64,000 nucleotides of DNA, from positions 62,001-126,000 of the forward strand of contig OY781533.1 in assembly GCA_963677015.1 (NCBI GenBank). Reading direction: 5' to 3'. This document shows, one piece after another, positions 17,565 to 27,015 of this stretch (position 1 is its first letter; every line of letters begins with the position of its first letter). A program made the position numbers and the translations under genes. Origin of the DNA: G963556115 sp963677015 (GTDB lineage Bacteria; Planctomycetota; SZUA-567). Below the pieces are notes generated by a model. It searched no databases. It was not told the origin of the DNA and saw nothing but the letters and a program-made list of their open reading frames with translations.

Positions 17565-20500
17565 TTATTTGCGTTTTTCAAACCAGATATAGGTGTTTTC
17601 CAGATGGTCTATACTACTTGATAACTGATGATAGTCATTCCAGTCATTCAGAGCAATTATCTGCGGCTGGAAATTATACTTTCGCTCCAGAATTATATTA
17701 TTATTTTCCTGGGTGAAAGATAATGAGTAATAACCGAATTTTGATCTGATAATCTGATCTTCAGGGAGATTTTTTATCACTGCGTCCTCCGGCAGAATAT
17801 AAGTGTAGCGGTCGTGTCCGCAGGCAAAATTTGAGAGATGGTACGGAGTTTTACGATTGTTGGCATCATGTTTGGGTAGAAGTTCAATTTTAGGCAGAGC
17901 CAGATTTACACCGAATTGTCCGCTGGTGTTCTCTCTAAGAAAATCTGGAACTGTGGCGGTGTAATTAATGGTAAAGCTTGTGCCGGGGGTTGTCAGATTC
18001 GGCAGCTCAAATGCCGATACTGTTATTCCGAGGAGTGATTTTGAAAGGATGTTCTCAATTACACCGAGTCTCAGTTCGTGGTTTAGATCTATCATATTCT
18101 CTTTGAATTCCCAACCACGGGTGCCGGAATAATTGATGCTTCCGGTTAGAGCGGTAGCGTCATTTGAAAAATGATATTCCCGTCTGCGTTCAATTGTATA
18201 AAGATTTTTCGGTGCTGCCGGAATAGTGACAAATTCACATTTTCTCAGACCAAGTATAAAGCCGGTGCCGCCGCAGAAGTCTTCGCCAATTTCTCCAGCC
18301 TGAGCGTAGCGTGCTCTGGGGTCAAGCCAGATATCATTCTCATTGCCGGTGCGGCAACGTATCAAGTAATCAATAAAGTTGTTGTCTGAAGGAAGTTTCC
18401 AGATAGGATCGTAAAGAATATTTTCCGGAGGCCTTACTGCGACAAGGTCTGCTTTTATACCGGCGCTGTGCAGCATAGCCAGCAGCAGATTTCTTTTATT
18501 TCCGGATTTTTGCAGAAAAATATGTCCGGCTGGAGCTCTGGAGCCGGAAGGGGTGATTTCACTGTTAACGTAATTATAAATATTAGAAATTTTTGCTCCG
18601 GCCGTCTTGCAGTCTGCAGTCAGCTCCTGCACTTTTTTCTTAATAGCCAGTGTTGGAATAGTCTTGCCGAGATAAGAGGTGATCATGCTGCTGTGGACAT
18701 CATTCCAGCTTTGTCTGGAAGCAACTGCAACATAAGGAAGGGTTGAGCTTATTGCCGGGGTTCCTTCCTCGTGGATCGCTTCAGGCATATTTTTACCGGT
18801 CCAGATAAAATATCTGGTGCCGTCTTCGTCTTCGCTGGTGCTGAATTCAATATTATCATCGAGATTGCGGGTAGCATAGGCAAAGTCAACGCCTTTAGGA
18901 ACTCTGACAACATATTGTGAGAACAGGAATGATTCCTGGCTGTTCGGGCTGCGGAAGTACCATTTCGGAAAACGGAGTTTGCGGTCAGGAGGGGTCGGTA
19001 TTTCATTGAGGTAGCTATGTTCGATTATTGCTCCCGGGGCAACAGCCGGCATGGTTATTTTTTTTGCTCCTTTGAGAATGATCGGTTCCAGCGAGCGGTT
19101 CTTTTCCGGAATGATAGTCCGAGCCTGCAGCAGTTCACCATAGGTATCGACAATTGCGGCTTTATTCACTCCGCTGTCAGTGAGGACCGCCTGCAGTTCG
19201 TGAGTATAGTTGGAATAGCCGCCGGAATTCTCAATTGTGAGTACGGTCTGATCAATAAGTCTGGCAGTACTGCCGAGGTAGTCTGTATGAGTGGTAATAA
19301 ATTTTTCGATAGTATCCTGAGTGTTTATGGCGAATTTTTGCCAGAAACTGTAGTCTTTATCTTCAAGACCGGCAAGCAGCCGGCGCAATGAATAGTTACC
19401 GGTATCGGATTGCAGACTTTCGCTGTATTTGTTTATTGCCGCAGCAATATTTTTGGCTGTGAAGAGAATATCACCCTGTAAACGCAGTATTCCCGGATCG
19501 TTGCCGATAGCCTGCAGACATTCCTTTAAAGTCTCCTCAGCTTCAGTGTATTTCCCGGTACGTGAGAGCATTTCGGCTTTGAGCATAATCAGGTCGAATC
19601 GCTGCTGGTAGTAAGAAGGAATTTCGTTTATCAGCTCAAGTGCTTTTTCGTAATTTCCTGAAGCAAAGTATGATCTGATGCAATCTGAAGCTATTATGAT
19701 GTTGCTGCTGTTTTTTTCACAGGCCTTCTCAAGAATTTTCGCGGCTTTATCTATCTGTCCTGTCTTATTGGCATAGATACTCTTCAGTAGCAGAGAGAGG
19801 TAGCTGTCCGGGTAGATTTTCTCCAGTTCTTGTAGCCAGGCGTTTGCTTCGGCATTCCAATTGTTCTCCAGTGCTATACGAATTCTGGCTCCATGTGCCA
19901 TAATTGCCTTGGGATTTAGAGACAGTGCCTGTTTATAGTAGGAGCAGGCTTTATCAAAATGCTTGTTCTGACGTTCATGATCACCTAGAATTAGTAGTGC
20001 TCCTACAGCTTTCGGATCTAATTCTAGAGCTTTCAAGGCTTCTCTCTGAATTATAGAGGTCTGTAACGGACCGGGAAGAATAGATGCAGACTGCCCGGCA
20101 CAGGCGGCATAGTATATATGCAGAACCGGATTGTCTGGTTCGGAATTAATCGCTTGCTGCCAGAGAGACAGCGCCCGGTCAAATTCGTGATTATACTGGC
20201 AGAGAAGTGCTTCTTCTGCTGTTGTGAGATCGGCTGTTGCCGGTTCCCGGCGCTTCCAGATTCTTGTGCCGAATTCGTTGGTGCCGTGTAGTGCTGTCAG
20301 ATCATAGGTGATATTATTTATTGGATTTAAATCTGGATCAAGCAGGCGGAATATTTCACTGCCGTGAGTCTGGGCGGAATAAATTTTCAGCAGCAGCCGG
20401 TGCCAGCCGGTCGAAAGTTTTTCGGCGCTGTTGAAACGTATGGTATTTCCCTGTTCTTCCTGCATCGGGTCGGCTGTACCGGATTCTTTGCCGTCTATCC

Positions 20501-21164
20501 AGAAGGTGCATGATCCTGTTCCGGTTTTTTCGAGAATTATAGCGGTTGGTTCAGAGAGTTTGAATTGAGTGTAAAGGTAGAGCACTCCTCTCTGCGGTGA
20601 CACCCACTGATAAGGCTGAAAATTGTTGAGGCAGATATTCTCTCCCAGAAGTCTCCAGGTAACGTCTTTTCCAAGTCCCTGCATAAAAATAGAGAAGTCA
20701 ATATTTCCTTCGGGTGGAAAGCTCTGGTAGAATGACGCCTGGTCATATTCACCAAAGGATCCGGCAATTCTCCATGACGGAATAATACCCCGTTTGCGCT
20801 GAAGTTCTGATGCCTGATATTCCTGCCCGGCAGAAGCTTCTATAGTTGCCAGCATCTGGACTATGAGGTCGCGGGAAAGAGGAGGGAGCTCTTTATTGGC
20901 CAGCAGCTTGCCGAGTAGATCTTTACCCAGATCGTTGCTGCTTAAAAATTGTTTATTTATATCTTTAGCGAGTAAAAGCGGCAGGTAGGAATTTTTCGGA
21001 TCGGTGGCGGCGAGCTGCAGATTATTCAGAAAGAAGTTCTCATAGTCGCCTGAGAGCAGGAATTCTTCTGAGGGGGTTGTACTCTCAGTATCTGCATAGA
21101 CGCTGCCGGTGAAAGGTAAGAGAATAAAAAGTAAGAGGAAGTTTGTTAGTAGCAGTCTCTGCAT
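17565..21164 (-). CDS. Secreted TPR / DUF3857 / transglutaminase-like protein lacking the catalytic Cys
   Basis: Large exported protein of 1199 residues. A signal peptide (basic MQR, hydrophobic LLLTNFLLLFILLPF, cleavage near YA-D) is followed by an N-terminal beta-rich region. TPR-type repeats run about 330-620 (for example ALELDPKAVGALLILGDHERQ and ALSLNPKAIMAHGA). A DUF3857 domain lies about 660-800, then a transglutaminase-like domain and a C-terminal beta domain. Active members have GDCKDK at the nucleophile; here the position reads KSGNKRN with Asn889 in place of Cys, and the usual His strand reads FIDYLIRC. It is thus probably a binding or structural protein in the periplasm. ATG follows GAGAGATAA. 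It precedes no close partner; mnmA lies 31 bases upstream, so co-transcription with mnmA is likely. Confidence 0.85.
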   Translation of the reverse strand: MQRLLLTNFLLLFILLPFTGSVYADTESTTPSEEFLLSGDYENFFLNNLQLAATDPKNSYLPLLLAKDINKQFLSSNDLGKDLLGKLLANKELPPLSRDLIVQMLATIEASAGQEYQASELQRKRGIIPSWRIAGSFGEYDQASFYQSFPPEGNIDFSIFMQGLGKDVTWRLLGENICLNNFQPYQWVSPQRGVLYLYTQFKLSEPTAIILEKTGTGSCTFWIDGKESGTADPMQEEQGNTIRFNSAEKLSTGWHRLLLKIYSAQTHGSEIFRLLDPDLNPINNITYDLTALHGTNEFGTRIWKRREPATADLTTAEEALLCQYNHEFDRALSLWQQAINSEPDNPVLHIYYAACAGQSASILPGPLQTSIIQREALKALELDPKAVGALLILGDHERQNKHFDKACSYYKQALSLNPKAIMAHGARIRIALENNWNAEANAWLQELEKIYPDSYLSLLLKSIYANKTGQIDKAAKILEKACEKNSSNIIIASDCIRSYFASGNYEKALELINEIPSYYQQRFDLIMLKAEMLSRTGKYTEAEETLKECLQAIGNDPGILRLQGDILFTAKNIAAAINKYSESLQSDTGNYSLRRLLAGLEDKDYSFWQKFAINTQDTIEKFITTHTDYLGSTARLIDQTVLTIENSGGYSNYTHELQAVLTDSGVNKAAIVDTYGELLQARTIIPEKNRSLEPIILKGAKKITMPAVAPGAIIEHSYLNEIPTPPDRKLRFPKWYFRSPNSQESFLFSQYVVRVPKGVDFAYATRNLDDNIEFSTSEDEDGTRYFIWTGKNMPEAIHEEGTPAISSTLPYVAVASRQSWNDVHSSMITSYLGKTIPTLAIKKKVQELTADCKTAGAKISNIYNYVNSEITPSGSRAPAGHIFLQKSGNKRNLLLAMLHSAGIKADLVAVRPPENILYDPIWKLPSDNNFIDYLIRCRTGNENDIWLDPRARYAQAGEIGEDFCGGTGFILGLRKCEFVTIPAAPKNLYTIERRREYHFSNDATALTGSINYSGTRGWEFKENMIDLNHELRLGVIENILSKSLLGITVSAFELPNLTTPGTSFTINYTATVPDFLRENTSGQFGVNLALPKIELLPKHDANNRKTPYHLSNFACGHDRYTYILPEDAVIKNLPEDQIIRSKFGYYSLSFTQENNNIILERKYNFQPQIIALNDWNDYHQLSSSIDHLENTYIWFEKRK

Positions 21165-21195
21165 GGTATTATCTCTCTTTATTCAGTATAAAAGT

Positions 21196-22299
21196 TTATT
21201 GTATAATTCCGCCGGCAACTATGGTCGCATCAAAATTATAAAGCACCAGATGCTGTCCCGGTGTCGGAGCAAAAAGTTCACGTTGAAAGGTTACTGTAAT
21301 TTCGGGAGCGGAGTATGAATTTACACTGCAGCCGATTAATTCTCCGCCGGAGCGGATCTTTCCCTGCAGCTCGGCCGTTTCATTGAGTAATTCCGGCTGA
21401 TGTACGGTAATAAGTCTTGCTGTCACCCGGTTCTTATAGGCATCTTTACGTGTTCCTACCATAACCTGATTTTTTTCAGGGATGATTCTGAGCGCATAGC
21501 TGGGCTCGGGACCAAATGACATGCCAAGTTTACGCTGCCCGACAGTATACTGGCTTATGCCGTGATGTCTGCCGACGACATTGAATTCGGTGTCGACGAA
21601 ATCTCCTTCTTTATCCTCGGTAATATCACTTAAAGCGTTTCGGTAATCACCTCCGCCGGCGAAACAGAGATCCATGCTTTCGGATTTTTCTGCGACTGTA
21701 AGCCCCGCAGCTCTGGCCAGTTCTCTGGTTTCATTTTTGCTGAGTTCTCCCAGCGGCAAGTAAAAATGCTTGAGTCTTTCAGGCTTGATACCATATATAA
21801 AGTAACTCTGATCTTTATTCAGATCTGTGCCTCTGGCGATGCAGGTTCTGCCCTCATCCCGGATTATCCGAGCGTAATGGCCGGTTGCGACATTCTCTAT
21901 ACCCAGTTCAGATTCAATAATATCCCATACCGCTTCGAACTTGAGTTTGCGGTTGCAGTCGCAGCAGGGGTTAGGGGTTCGACCCTGACGGTACTCGCAT
22001 TCAAAGTGGCTGATAACCTCCTGCTGGAAAATTTCTGTGAGATCAACCCGGTAAAGTGGAATATTCAGACGCTCTGCAACCTCTTCGACCCCGCTGCAAT
22101 CAACGACAGAGCCGCCACCACAGGCCAGTGGTATACGCATATTGACTCCGGTGACCTCCCAGCCATCCTGCTGCAGCTTGAGCGCAGTGACACTGCTGTC
22201 AACTCCGCCGCTCATCAGAACCGCTATTCTTCTGGCACTTGGTGTTGTTGAATTAGCGGCTGGAGTGCCGGTTATAAGTTCCAGTTCAGGACTCTTCAT
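21196..22299 (-). CDS. mnmA: tRNA-specific 2-thiouridylase MnmA
   Basis: Thiolates U34 of tRNA-Lys, Glu and Gln. The PP-loop ATP site is VLMSGGVDSSV. The first catalytic Cys lies in TPNPCCDCNRKLKF, and GHYAR and KDQSYFIYG follow. The second catalytic Cys is in SMDLCFAGGG, then the QYTVGQRKLG motif. A 25-residue N-terminal extension precedes the core, and the TPNPCCDC segment is unusually Cys-rich. Start ATG follows AAGGAG and overlaps the end of the upstream TPR gene by 14 bases, so translation is coupled. Length of 367 is normal. Confidence 0.95.
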   Translation of the reverse strand: MKSPELELITGTPAANSTTPSARRIAVLMSGGVDSSVTALKLQQDGWEVTGVNMRIPLACGGGSVVDCSGVEEVAERLNIPLYRVDLTEIFQQEVISHFECEYRQGRTPNPCCDCNRKLKFEAVWDIIESELGIENVATGHYARIIRDEGRTCIARGTDLNKDQSYFIYGIKPERLKHFYLPLGELSKNETRELARAAGLTVAEKSESMDLCFAGGGDYRNALSDITEDKEGDFVDTEFNVVGRHHGISQYTVGQRKLGMSFGPEPSYALRIIPEKNQVMVGTRKDAYKNRVTARLITVHQPELLNETAELQGKIRSGGELIGCSVNSYSAPEITVTFQRELFAPTPGQHLVLYNFDATIVAGGIIQ

Positions 22300-23014
22300 A
22301 AATCTCCTTCATGCCGGTGAAGAGTTTATCCTCTGCCGTCAGAGTGGTGAAGTATTCCCTTTCACCTTCGGTCATTTCTTCGATAATGGTACTAGCAGCA
22401 GCTTTATCCCCCGCGTAGAAAGCTAAAGCGGCATCGTAGGCTTTAAGAGCGATATCCGGGACTGCATGTTTGGGCCCGATCTGGTACATTGGAGACCAGC
22501 GGTGCGGGCGCTGATTTTTTTTGACGCGTTCTGCGTCCAGTTCTTTCCAGTCAGCGGCGGCTTGCGCTGCGTATTCAAGATTATTAGTGCTGAGTCCGAT
22601 ACGCAGTTGCTGCTCTCTATAACCTTCATACGAGGGTTCAAGTTTTATCGCCCAGGCAATGGCGGCTTTTGCCGCTTCGGTATCGCCGCTGTGCAGGCAG
22701 GACTCAGCGAGTTCGGCAAAGCCTTCGCTGTCCTCAGGCTCAAGTTCGGTATAAAGTTTAAAATATGCTGCGGCTTCGCTGAAATCTTCAGCGATAGCAT
22801 TAATACGGGCTATCTTATAGATTAATTTACTGTTGCGTTCATTACCGTTATTAAATTCACCCAGATACTTTTTCAGCTGTCGGGTTCGGAATTCAGCGTC
22901 TTCAGCGAGCTGATAATATTCATCGGTCTCTTTCAGGCTGCTGCGCCAGATTGTGGTTATTATTTTTATGCCGATAAGAATGGCAATAATGGTTATGATA
23001 ATTGCTAGATCCAT
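22286..23014 (-). CDS. Membrane-anchored TPR-like protein
   Basis: Unrecognised 242-residue protein. It begins with one hydrophobic helix (about residues 3-22) that should act as an uncleaved anchor, followed by alpha-helical TPR-type repeats such as AAAYFKLYTELEPEDSEGF and AAIAWAIKLEPSYEGY. The soluble part is Ala/Glu-rich. It lies between cobA-hemD and mnmA in one minus-strand series and overlaps mnmA. It would be expected to act as a protein-protein scaffold on the inner membrane; nothing links it directly to tRNA thiolation beyond position. Confidence 0.75.
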   Translation of the reverse strand: MDLAIIITIIAILIGIKIITTIWRSSLKETDEYYQLAEDAEFRTRQLKKYLGEFNNGNERNSKLIYKIARINAIAEDFSEAAAYFKLYTELEPEDSEGFAELAESCLHSGDTEAAKAAIAWAIKLEPSYEGYREQQLRIGLSTNNLEYAAQAAADWKELDAERVKKNQRPHRWSPMYQIGPKHAVPDIALKAYDAALAFYAGDKAAASTIIEEMTEGEREYFTTLTAEDKLFTGMKEIYEES

Positions 23015-23046
23015 GGGTTGTATTTTTCTTCCTAAACAGGTTATGG

Positions 23047-24753
23047 TTATTCTACACCAGAAATTTTGATTGTTGCTGCTACCAGATCAGCTATGGTTGC
23101 CTGCTCTGCCTGAGCACTTAGAGGGATACTCAGCTCTTTCATAGTGGCGCTGGTTATCGGACCGATACTGATAAATTTTGGCGGTTTATCACGGGTAATT
23201 ACAGTTTTAAGATTGTCACCGCTCATTTCGCAGAAATTTCGAACTGTTGCTGAAGAGCCGAATGTTACCATATCATAAAGTCCATTTTCAAGTATTTCCC
23301 GGTTTTCCGGGGTTAAGGGCGCTTTGCCGATGCGGTAGGCAATAATATCATCTACTTCACAGCCAAGTTCGGAAAGTTTTTCTCTAAGCATGGCGCGAGC
23401 ATTTGAAGCTCTAAACATTATTATCTTTCTGCCGGCTATATCCCGCGTTTTTAAAGCTTCCAGCAGTGATTCTCCGGTAAATTCCTGAGGTACCAGATCG
23501 GCGCGTATGCCGTAAGTTTCAAGTGCGTCTCGGGTAGCCGAACCGATGGCGGCGATCTCTTTACCAACAAAAATTCTGGAATCAAGATTGAGCTGCTTGA
23601 TGCGTTTGAATACCTGTTCCACCCCGTTTACACTGGTGAAAACCACCCATTCATGCTTGTTGGCAACGAGCAGGGCAATCCCTCTGGTAAGTTCATCACA
23701 GTCACTGAGCAGGCTGGAGAGATCAGGGAAATCAAGGTTTACCGGTTTGTCCTGAATCATCGACAGCAGTGTCGGGTTGGTCTCACGCATATAGGCAATT
23801 TTGATCAGTCCGTTGCTGATGTTCTCTTCAGCTGCCTGTCCGGCGTGGTACTCTACGGGAATAAGTGTTATTGCCGGTATCTCGATAACCTCTGCCCCTT
23901 CTGCAGCGAGTAGACGGGTTAGAGTGCTTGCCTGCTCACGGGTGCGGGTTACCAGTATCTTTTTGCCCAGCAGCGGTTTTTTTTCGAACCAGTCGATCTG
24001 TTCTTTAAGCTCTACGACCTTGCCTACAATTATCATTGAGGGTGCGCTGATGCCTGCGAGTGCGATTTTTTCTGCAATATTAGTTAAATTACCGGATATT
24101 GTCCGCTGACTGCTGCTGGTTCCACGGTGAATTACCGCTACCGGTTCGGTCTCGTCCCGGCCTCCGGCAATCAGTTTTTGGCAAATGGCCGCGATATTTT
24201 TGATACCCATATAAATACAGATGGTGCCTCCGGCCTGTGCCAGAGCCTGCCAGTCAGTCTGGGTCTCGTTTTTATCCGGAGTTTCGTGGCCGGTGACAAA
24301 GGTTACCATGGTTGATAACGCCCGGTGCGTTACCGGGATTCCGGCATAGGCTGCAGCCGCTATTCCTGAGGTCACACCGGGGATTATCTCAAAGTCCAGC
24401 CCGGCTTGAGCTAGCGCTATAGCTTCTTCTCCGCCCCGGCCGAAGACGAATGGGTCTCCACCTTTCAGGCGGGCTACAATCTCACCTTCAGAGACAGACT
24501 CAACAATTCGCTCGGTAATCTCTTCCTGCGGCATTACATGATTACCGGCAGATTTTCCTACATAGATAATTTTGCAGCTGTCTGTTACCAGCTTCAAAAG
24601 TTCCTTTGACGCCAGATAGTCATAATAGACGACGGTTGCCTGCTGCAGACACTCGGCAGCTTTGAGTGTCAGCAATCCGGGATCACCGGGACCGCCGCCG
24701 ATAAGATAGCAGATTCCTCTAGGGGTATTATCACAGTTATTTGATTTCATCAT
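23047..24753 (-). CDS. cobA: Uroporphyrinogen-III C-methyltransferase fused to uroporphyrinogen-III synthase
   Basis: Bifunctional tetrapyrrole enzyme. The N-terminal half is SUMT (CobA), which makes precorrin-2: CYLIGGGPGDPGLLTLKA, YVGKSAGNH, LKGGDPFVFGRGGEE and IPGVTSGIAAAAYAG. From about residue 265 a HemD domain follows (GKKILVTRTREQA, VVFTSVNGV, FGSSATVRNF), which closes hydroxymethylbilane to uroporphyrinogen III. The HemD half has an extra segment of some 70 residues near its middle. I choose the tandem ATG at 24753/24750 because translation upstream of it is a low-complexity AT-rich stretch without homology; no strong ribosome site is seen. It is divergent from hemL with 138 bases between. 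Confidence 0.93.
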   Translation of the reverse strand: MMKSNNCDNTPRGICYLIGGGPGDPGLLTLKAAECLQQATVVYYDYLASKELLKLVTDSCKIIYVGKSAGNHVMPQEEITERIVESVSEGEIVARLKGGDPFVFGRGGEEAIALAQAGLDFEIIPGVTSGIAAAAYAGIPVTHRALSTMVTFVTGHETPDKNETQTDWQALAQAGGTICIYMGIKNIAAICQKLIAGGRDETEPVAVIHRGTSSSQRTISGNLTNIAEKIALAGISAPSMIIVGKVVELKEQIDWFEKKPLLGKKILVTRTREQASTLTRLLAAEGAEVIEIPAITLIPVEYHAGQAAEENISNGLIKIAYMRETNPTLLSMIQDKPVNLDFPDLSSLLSDCDELTRGIALLVANKHEWVVFTSVNGVEQVFKRIKQLNLDSRIFVGKEIAAIGSATRDALETYGIRADLVPQEFTGESLLEALKTRDIAGRKIIMFRASNARAMLREKLSELGCEVDDIIAYRIGKAPLTPENREILENGLYDMVTFGSSATVRNFCEMSGDNLKTVITRDKPPKFISIGPITSATMKELSIPLSAQAEQATIADLVAATIKISGVE

Positions 24754-24891
24754 TCTATATAGGGTATGATATTTTAGCCTGTAAATCAAGTCGTAAGCTA
24801 TTGATAAATAAAGAATACTATGGTATAAATTTATTTGCACAAAAATAGCTTGAATTTGCGGTATGGCAAGATATAGAAAGAAGCGGTTATT

Positions 24892-26193
24892 ATGATTGAT
24901 GATGTAAACAACAGTTCTGAATTGTTCAAAATTGCCGAGACTCTCATGCCGGGCGGAGTGAATTCTCCCGTGCGGGCATTTGGAGCGGTAGGCGCTGAAC
25001 CGGTCTATATTGATTATGCGAACGGTTCAAAACTTCATTCCTGTGAAGGCAAGGAATATGTGGATTATATGATGAGCTGGGGGCCGCTTATTCTTGGGCA
25101 TGCGAATATATCTATAACCAGTGCTATTACTGAAGCTGCAGTAAAGGGAAGCAGCTTTGGAGCCAATCATAAAGCTGAGGTGCGCCTGGCCGAGCTTATT
25201 ACCGAGTGTATGCCGTCAATAGAAATGTTGCGGCTGGTAAACTCTGGAACTGAAGCGACAATGTCAGCTCTTCGCCTGTCCCGGGCGGTAACCGGCAGAG
25301 ATAAGGTTATCAAATTCAGAGGCTGTTATCATGGTCATTCGGATGCTTTTCTGATAAGTGCCGGCAGCGGGGCTCTTACTCATGGTACACCGTCAAGTCC
25401 GGGGGTTACTCCGGGAGCGGCGGCAGATACGCTGTTAGCCGAGTATAATGATCTGGCGAGTGTGCAGGAGTGTTTCAGGCTGAATAAGGATGAAGTGGCG
25501 GCGATTATCGTAGAACCGGTTGCGGGAAATATGGGTGTGATTCCGCCGGCTGAAGGTTTTTTGCAGGGCCTTCGTGAAGAGTGTGACCGTAACGGGGCGC
25601 TTCTGATCTTTGATGAGGTGATAACCGGTTTCAGGCTGGGGCTCGGCGGGGCGGCTGAGTACTATGGCGTTACCCCCGATCTGACTACTCTCGGGAAGAT
25701 AATCGGCGGTGGTTTGCCGGTGGGAGCATATGGCGGGAAAAAGGAATTGCTCAGTCAGATAAGCCCGTGCGGCGGGGTGTATCAGGCCGGGACACTCTCT
25801 GGTAATCCGCTGGCCTGTGCGGCCGGGATTAAAATGCTCGAGCTGCTTATTGAACATAAACCATATCGGCGACTGGCCAATATGTGTGAAGCACTGACCT
25901 CGGTTATGGAGGAGAACATTGCCTCCAGCGGGGTGAAAGCCTGTATAAACCGTGTCGGTAGTGCTTTTACGGTCTTTTTCGGAGTTGATGCGGTAACGGG
26001 GTATGCTGAAGCTATGTCTGCGGATACTGAGATGTTTGGCGCGTATTTCCGGGGGATGCTGGAACGCGGTATTTATCTGCCGCCGGCACAGTATGAGGCG
26101 AATTTTATATCCACGGAACACTCAGTTGAAGATTTTGAACAGACTCTGGTCGCACAGCAGGAGGTTCTGGCTACTCTTGGTACGAATGCCTGA
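24892..26193 (+). CDS. hemL: Glutamate-1-semialdehyde 2,1-aminomutase
   Basis: PLP enzyme forming 5-aminolevulinate in the C5 pathway, feeding the CobA-HemD enzyme encoded divergently. Family motifs: MPGGVNSPVRAF, SWGPLILGH, VNSGTEATMSALR, FRGCYHGHSD, FDEVITGFR and the Schiff-base Lys in TTLGKIIGGGLPVGAYGG. Length of 433 is usual. ATG at 24892 follows AAGAAGCGG. A possible promoter, TTGAAT-16-TATAGA at 24850-24877, would leave only a very short leader, so I do not rely on it. Confidence 0.97.
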   Translation: MIDDVNNSSELFKIAETLMPGGVNSPVRAFGAVGAEPVYIDYANGSKLHSCEGKEYVDYMMSWGPLILGHANISITSAITEAAVKGSSFGANHKAEVRLAELITECMPSIEMLRLVNSGTEATMSALRLSRAVTGRDKVIKFRGCYHGHSDAFLISAGSGALTHGTPSSPGVTPGAAADTLLAEYNDLASVQECFRLNKDEVAAIIVEPVAGNMGVIPPAEGFLQGLREECDRNGALLIFDEVITGFRLGLGGAAEYYGVTPDLTTLGKIIGGGLPVGAYGGKKELLSQISPCGGVYQAGTLSGNPLACAAGIKMLELLIEHKPYRRLANMCEALTSVMEENIASSGVKACINRVGSAFTVFFGVDAVTGYAEAMSADTEMFGAYFRGMLERGIYLPPAQYEANFISTEHSVEDFEQTLVAQQEVLATLGTNA

Positions 26194-26284
26194 TAAAATA
26201 TTTGAGATATAAAGTAAAAATATAGTAAAAAATGTATATATAGTTATAATTATACTGGATTTAAAGCAGATGAAAGGAATGGTA

Positions 26285-26926
26285 ATGAGTGAGATTTATC
26301 TCGGTAGAATTGTTGCGGTAGGGATGACAGAAGCTGGTAAGCTGGCTGCCATGTACAGGGTATCTTCCAGGAGTTTTCCAAATCGCAGAGCACAGGTCAA
26401 AGAGGATTATGTGAGTATTGTGCCTAAAGAAGGTTTTGAAGGTGATATTTTCAAGAATCCTTATATTGCCTATAACTGTGCTGCTATCGTTGGTAATGTT
26501 GCGGTTGTCAGTAATGGCAGTCAGACGGATCCTATTGTTGAAAAATTACGCAGCGGGATGAATATCCGGGATTCACTCATTTATTCGCTGGCGGTTATGG
26601 ATTATGAAAAAGATGATTATAATACACCACGTATTGTAGCGGTTGTGGAAAAAGGCAGTGATAAAGGCTGGCTCGGAATTATCCGTAAAGACGGTATTGA
26701 TGTTAGAGAGTTTACGCTCGAACCGGGAAAATGTCTCTATGTTTCGACTTATGAGCGAAATGTTCCGAATAAGCATAATCTGAGTGACTTTACAGCGGCA
26801 GATGCGGTACAGGCCTGTGATTTTGTCATGGGTGAATGTGAGTTTGCTAATTTTACCAATCCGGTGACTGCGGTATGTATTGTTGAAGGCGCAGACGGTT
26901 TTGAACTTGCAACCAAGGATAAATAA
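26285..26926 (+). CDS. purO: PurO-type IMP cyclohydrolase
   Basis: Final step of purine synthesis, ring closure of FAICAR to IMP. The 213-residue protein matches the archaeal-type PurO fold (IMP_cyclohyd family), not the C-terminal MGS/AICARFT-linked PurH domain. It starts IYLGRIVAVGMTEAGKLAAMYRVSSRSFPNR, quoted here in parts: YLGRIVAVG, AMYRVSSRSFPNR, then YIAYNCAAIVGN, VSNGSQTDPI and DYNTPRIVAVV. The start at 26285 is chosen over the ATG at 26270 because AAAGGA lies six bases before it. It is followed 89 bases later by purE on the same strand, which supports a purine role. Confidence 0.85.
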   Translation: MSEIYLGRIVAVGMTEAGKLAAMYRVSSRSFPNRRAQVKEDYVSIVPKEGFEGDIFKNPYIAYNCAAIVGNVAVVSNGSQTDPIVEKLRSGMNIRDSLIYSLAVMDYEKDDYNTPRIVAVVEKGSDKGWLGIIRKDGIDVREFTLEPGKCLYVSTYERNVPNKHNLSDFTAADAVQACDFVMGECEFANFTNPVTAVCIVEGADGFELATKDK

Positions 26927-27015
26927 GTTTAAATATTGTCAGATTTTGGAATGGAAGCGGTTATTTATCAGCAGCGGTATTATATTTATGAAGTTAAAGG
27001 GAGATATTGAGAGAC

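Noticed and set aside
24850..24877. hemL promoter TTGAAT-16-TATAGA
   Set aside because: It would start transcription about eight bases before the ATG, leaving no room for the ribosome site; not listed as a feature.
25435..26121. 228-codon minus-strand ORF inside hemL
   Set aside because: Antisense of a well-conserved enzyme; translation has no recognisable pattern.
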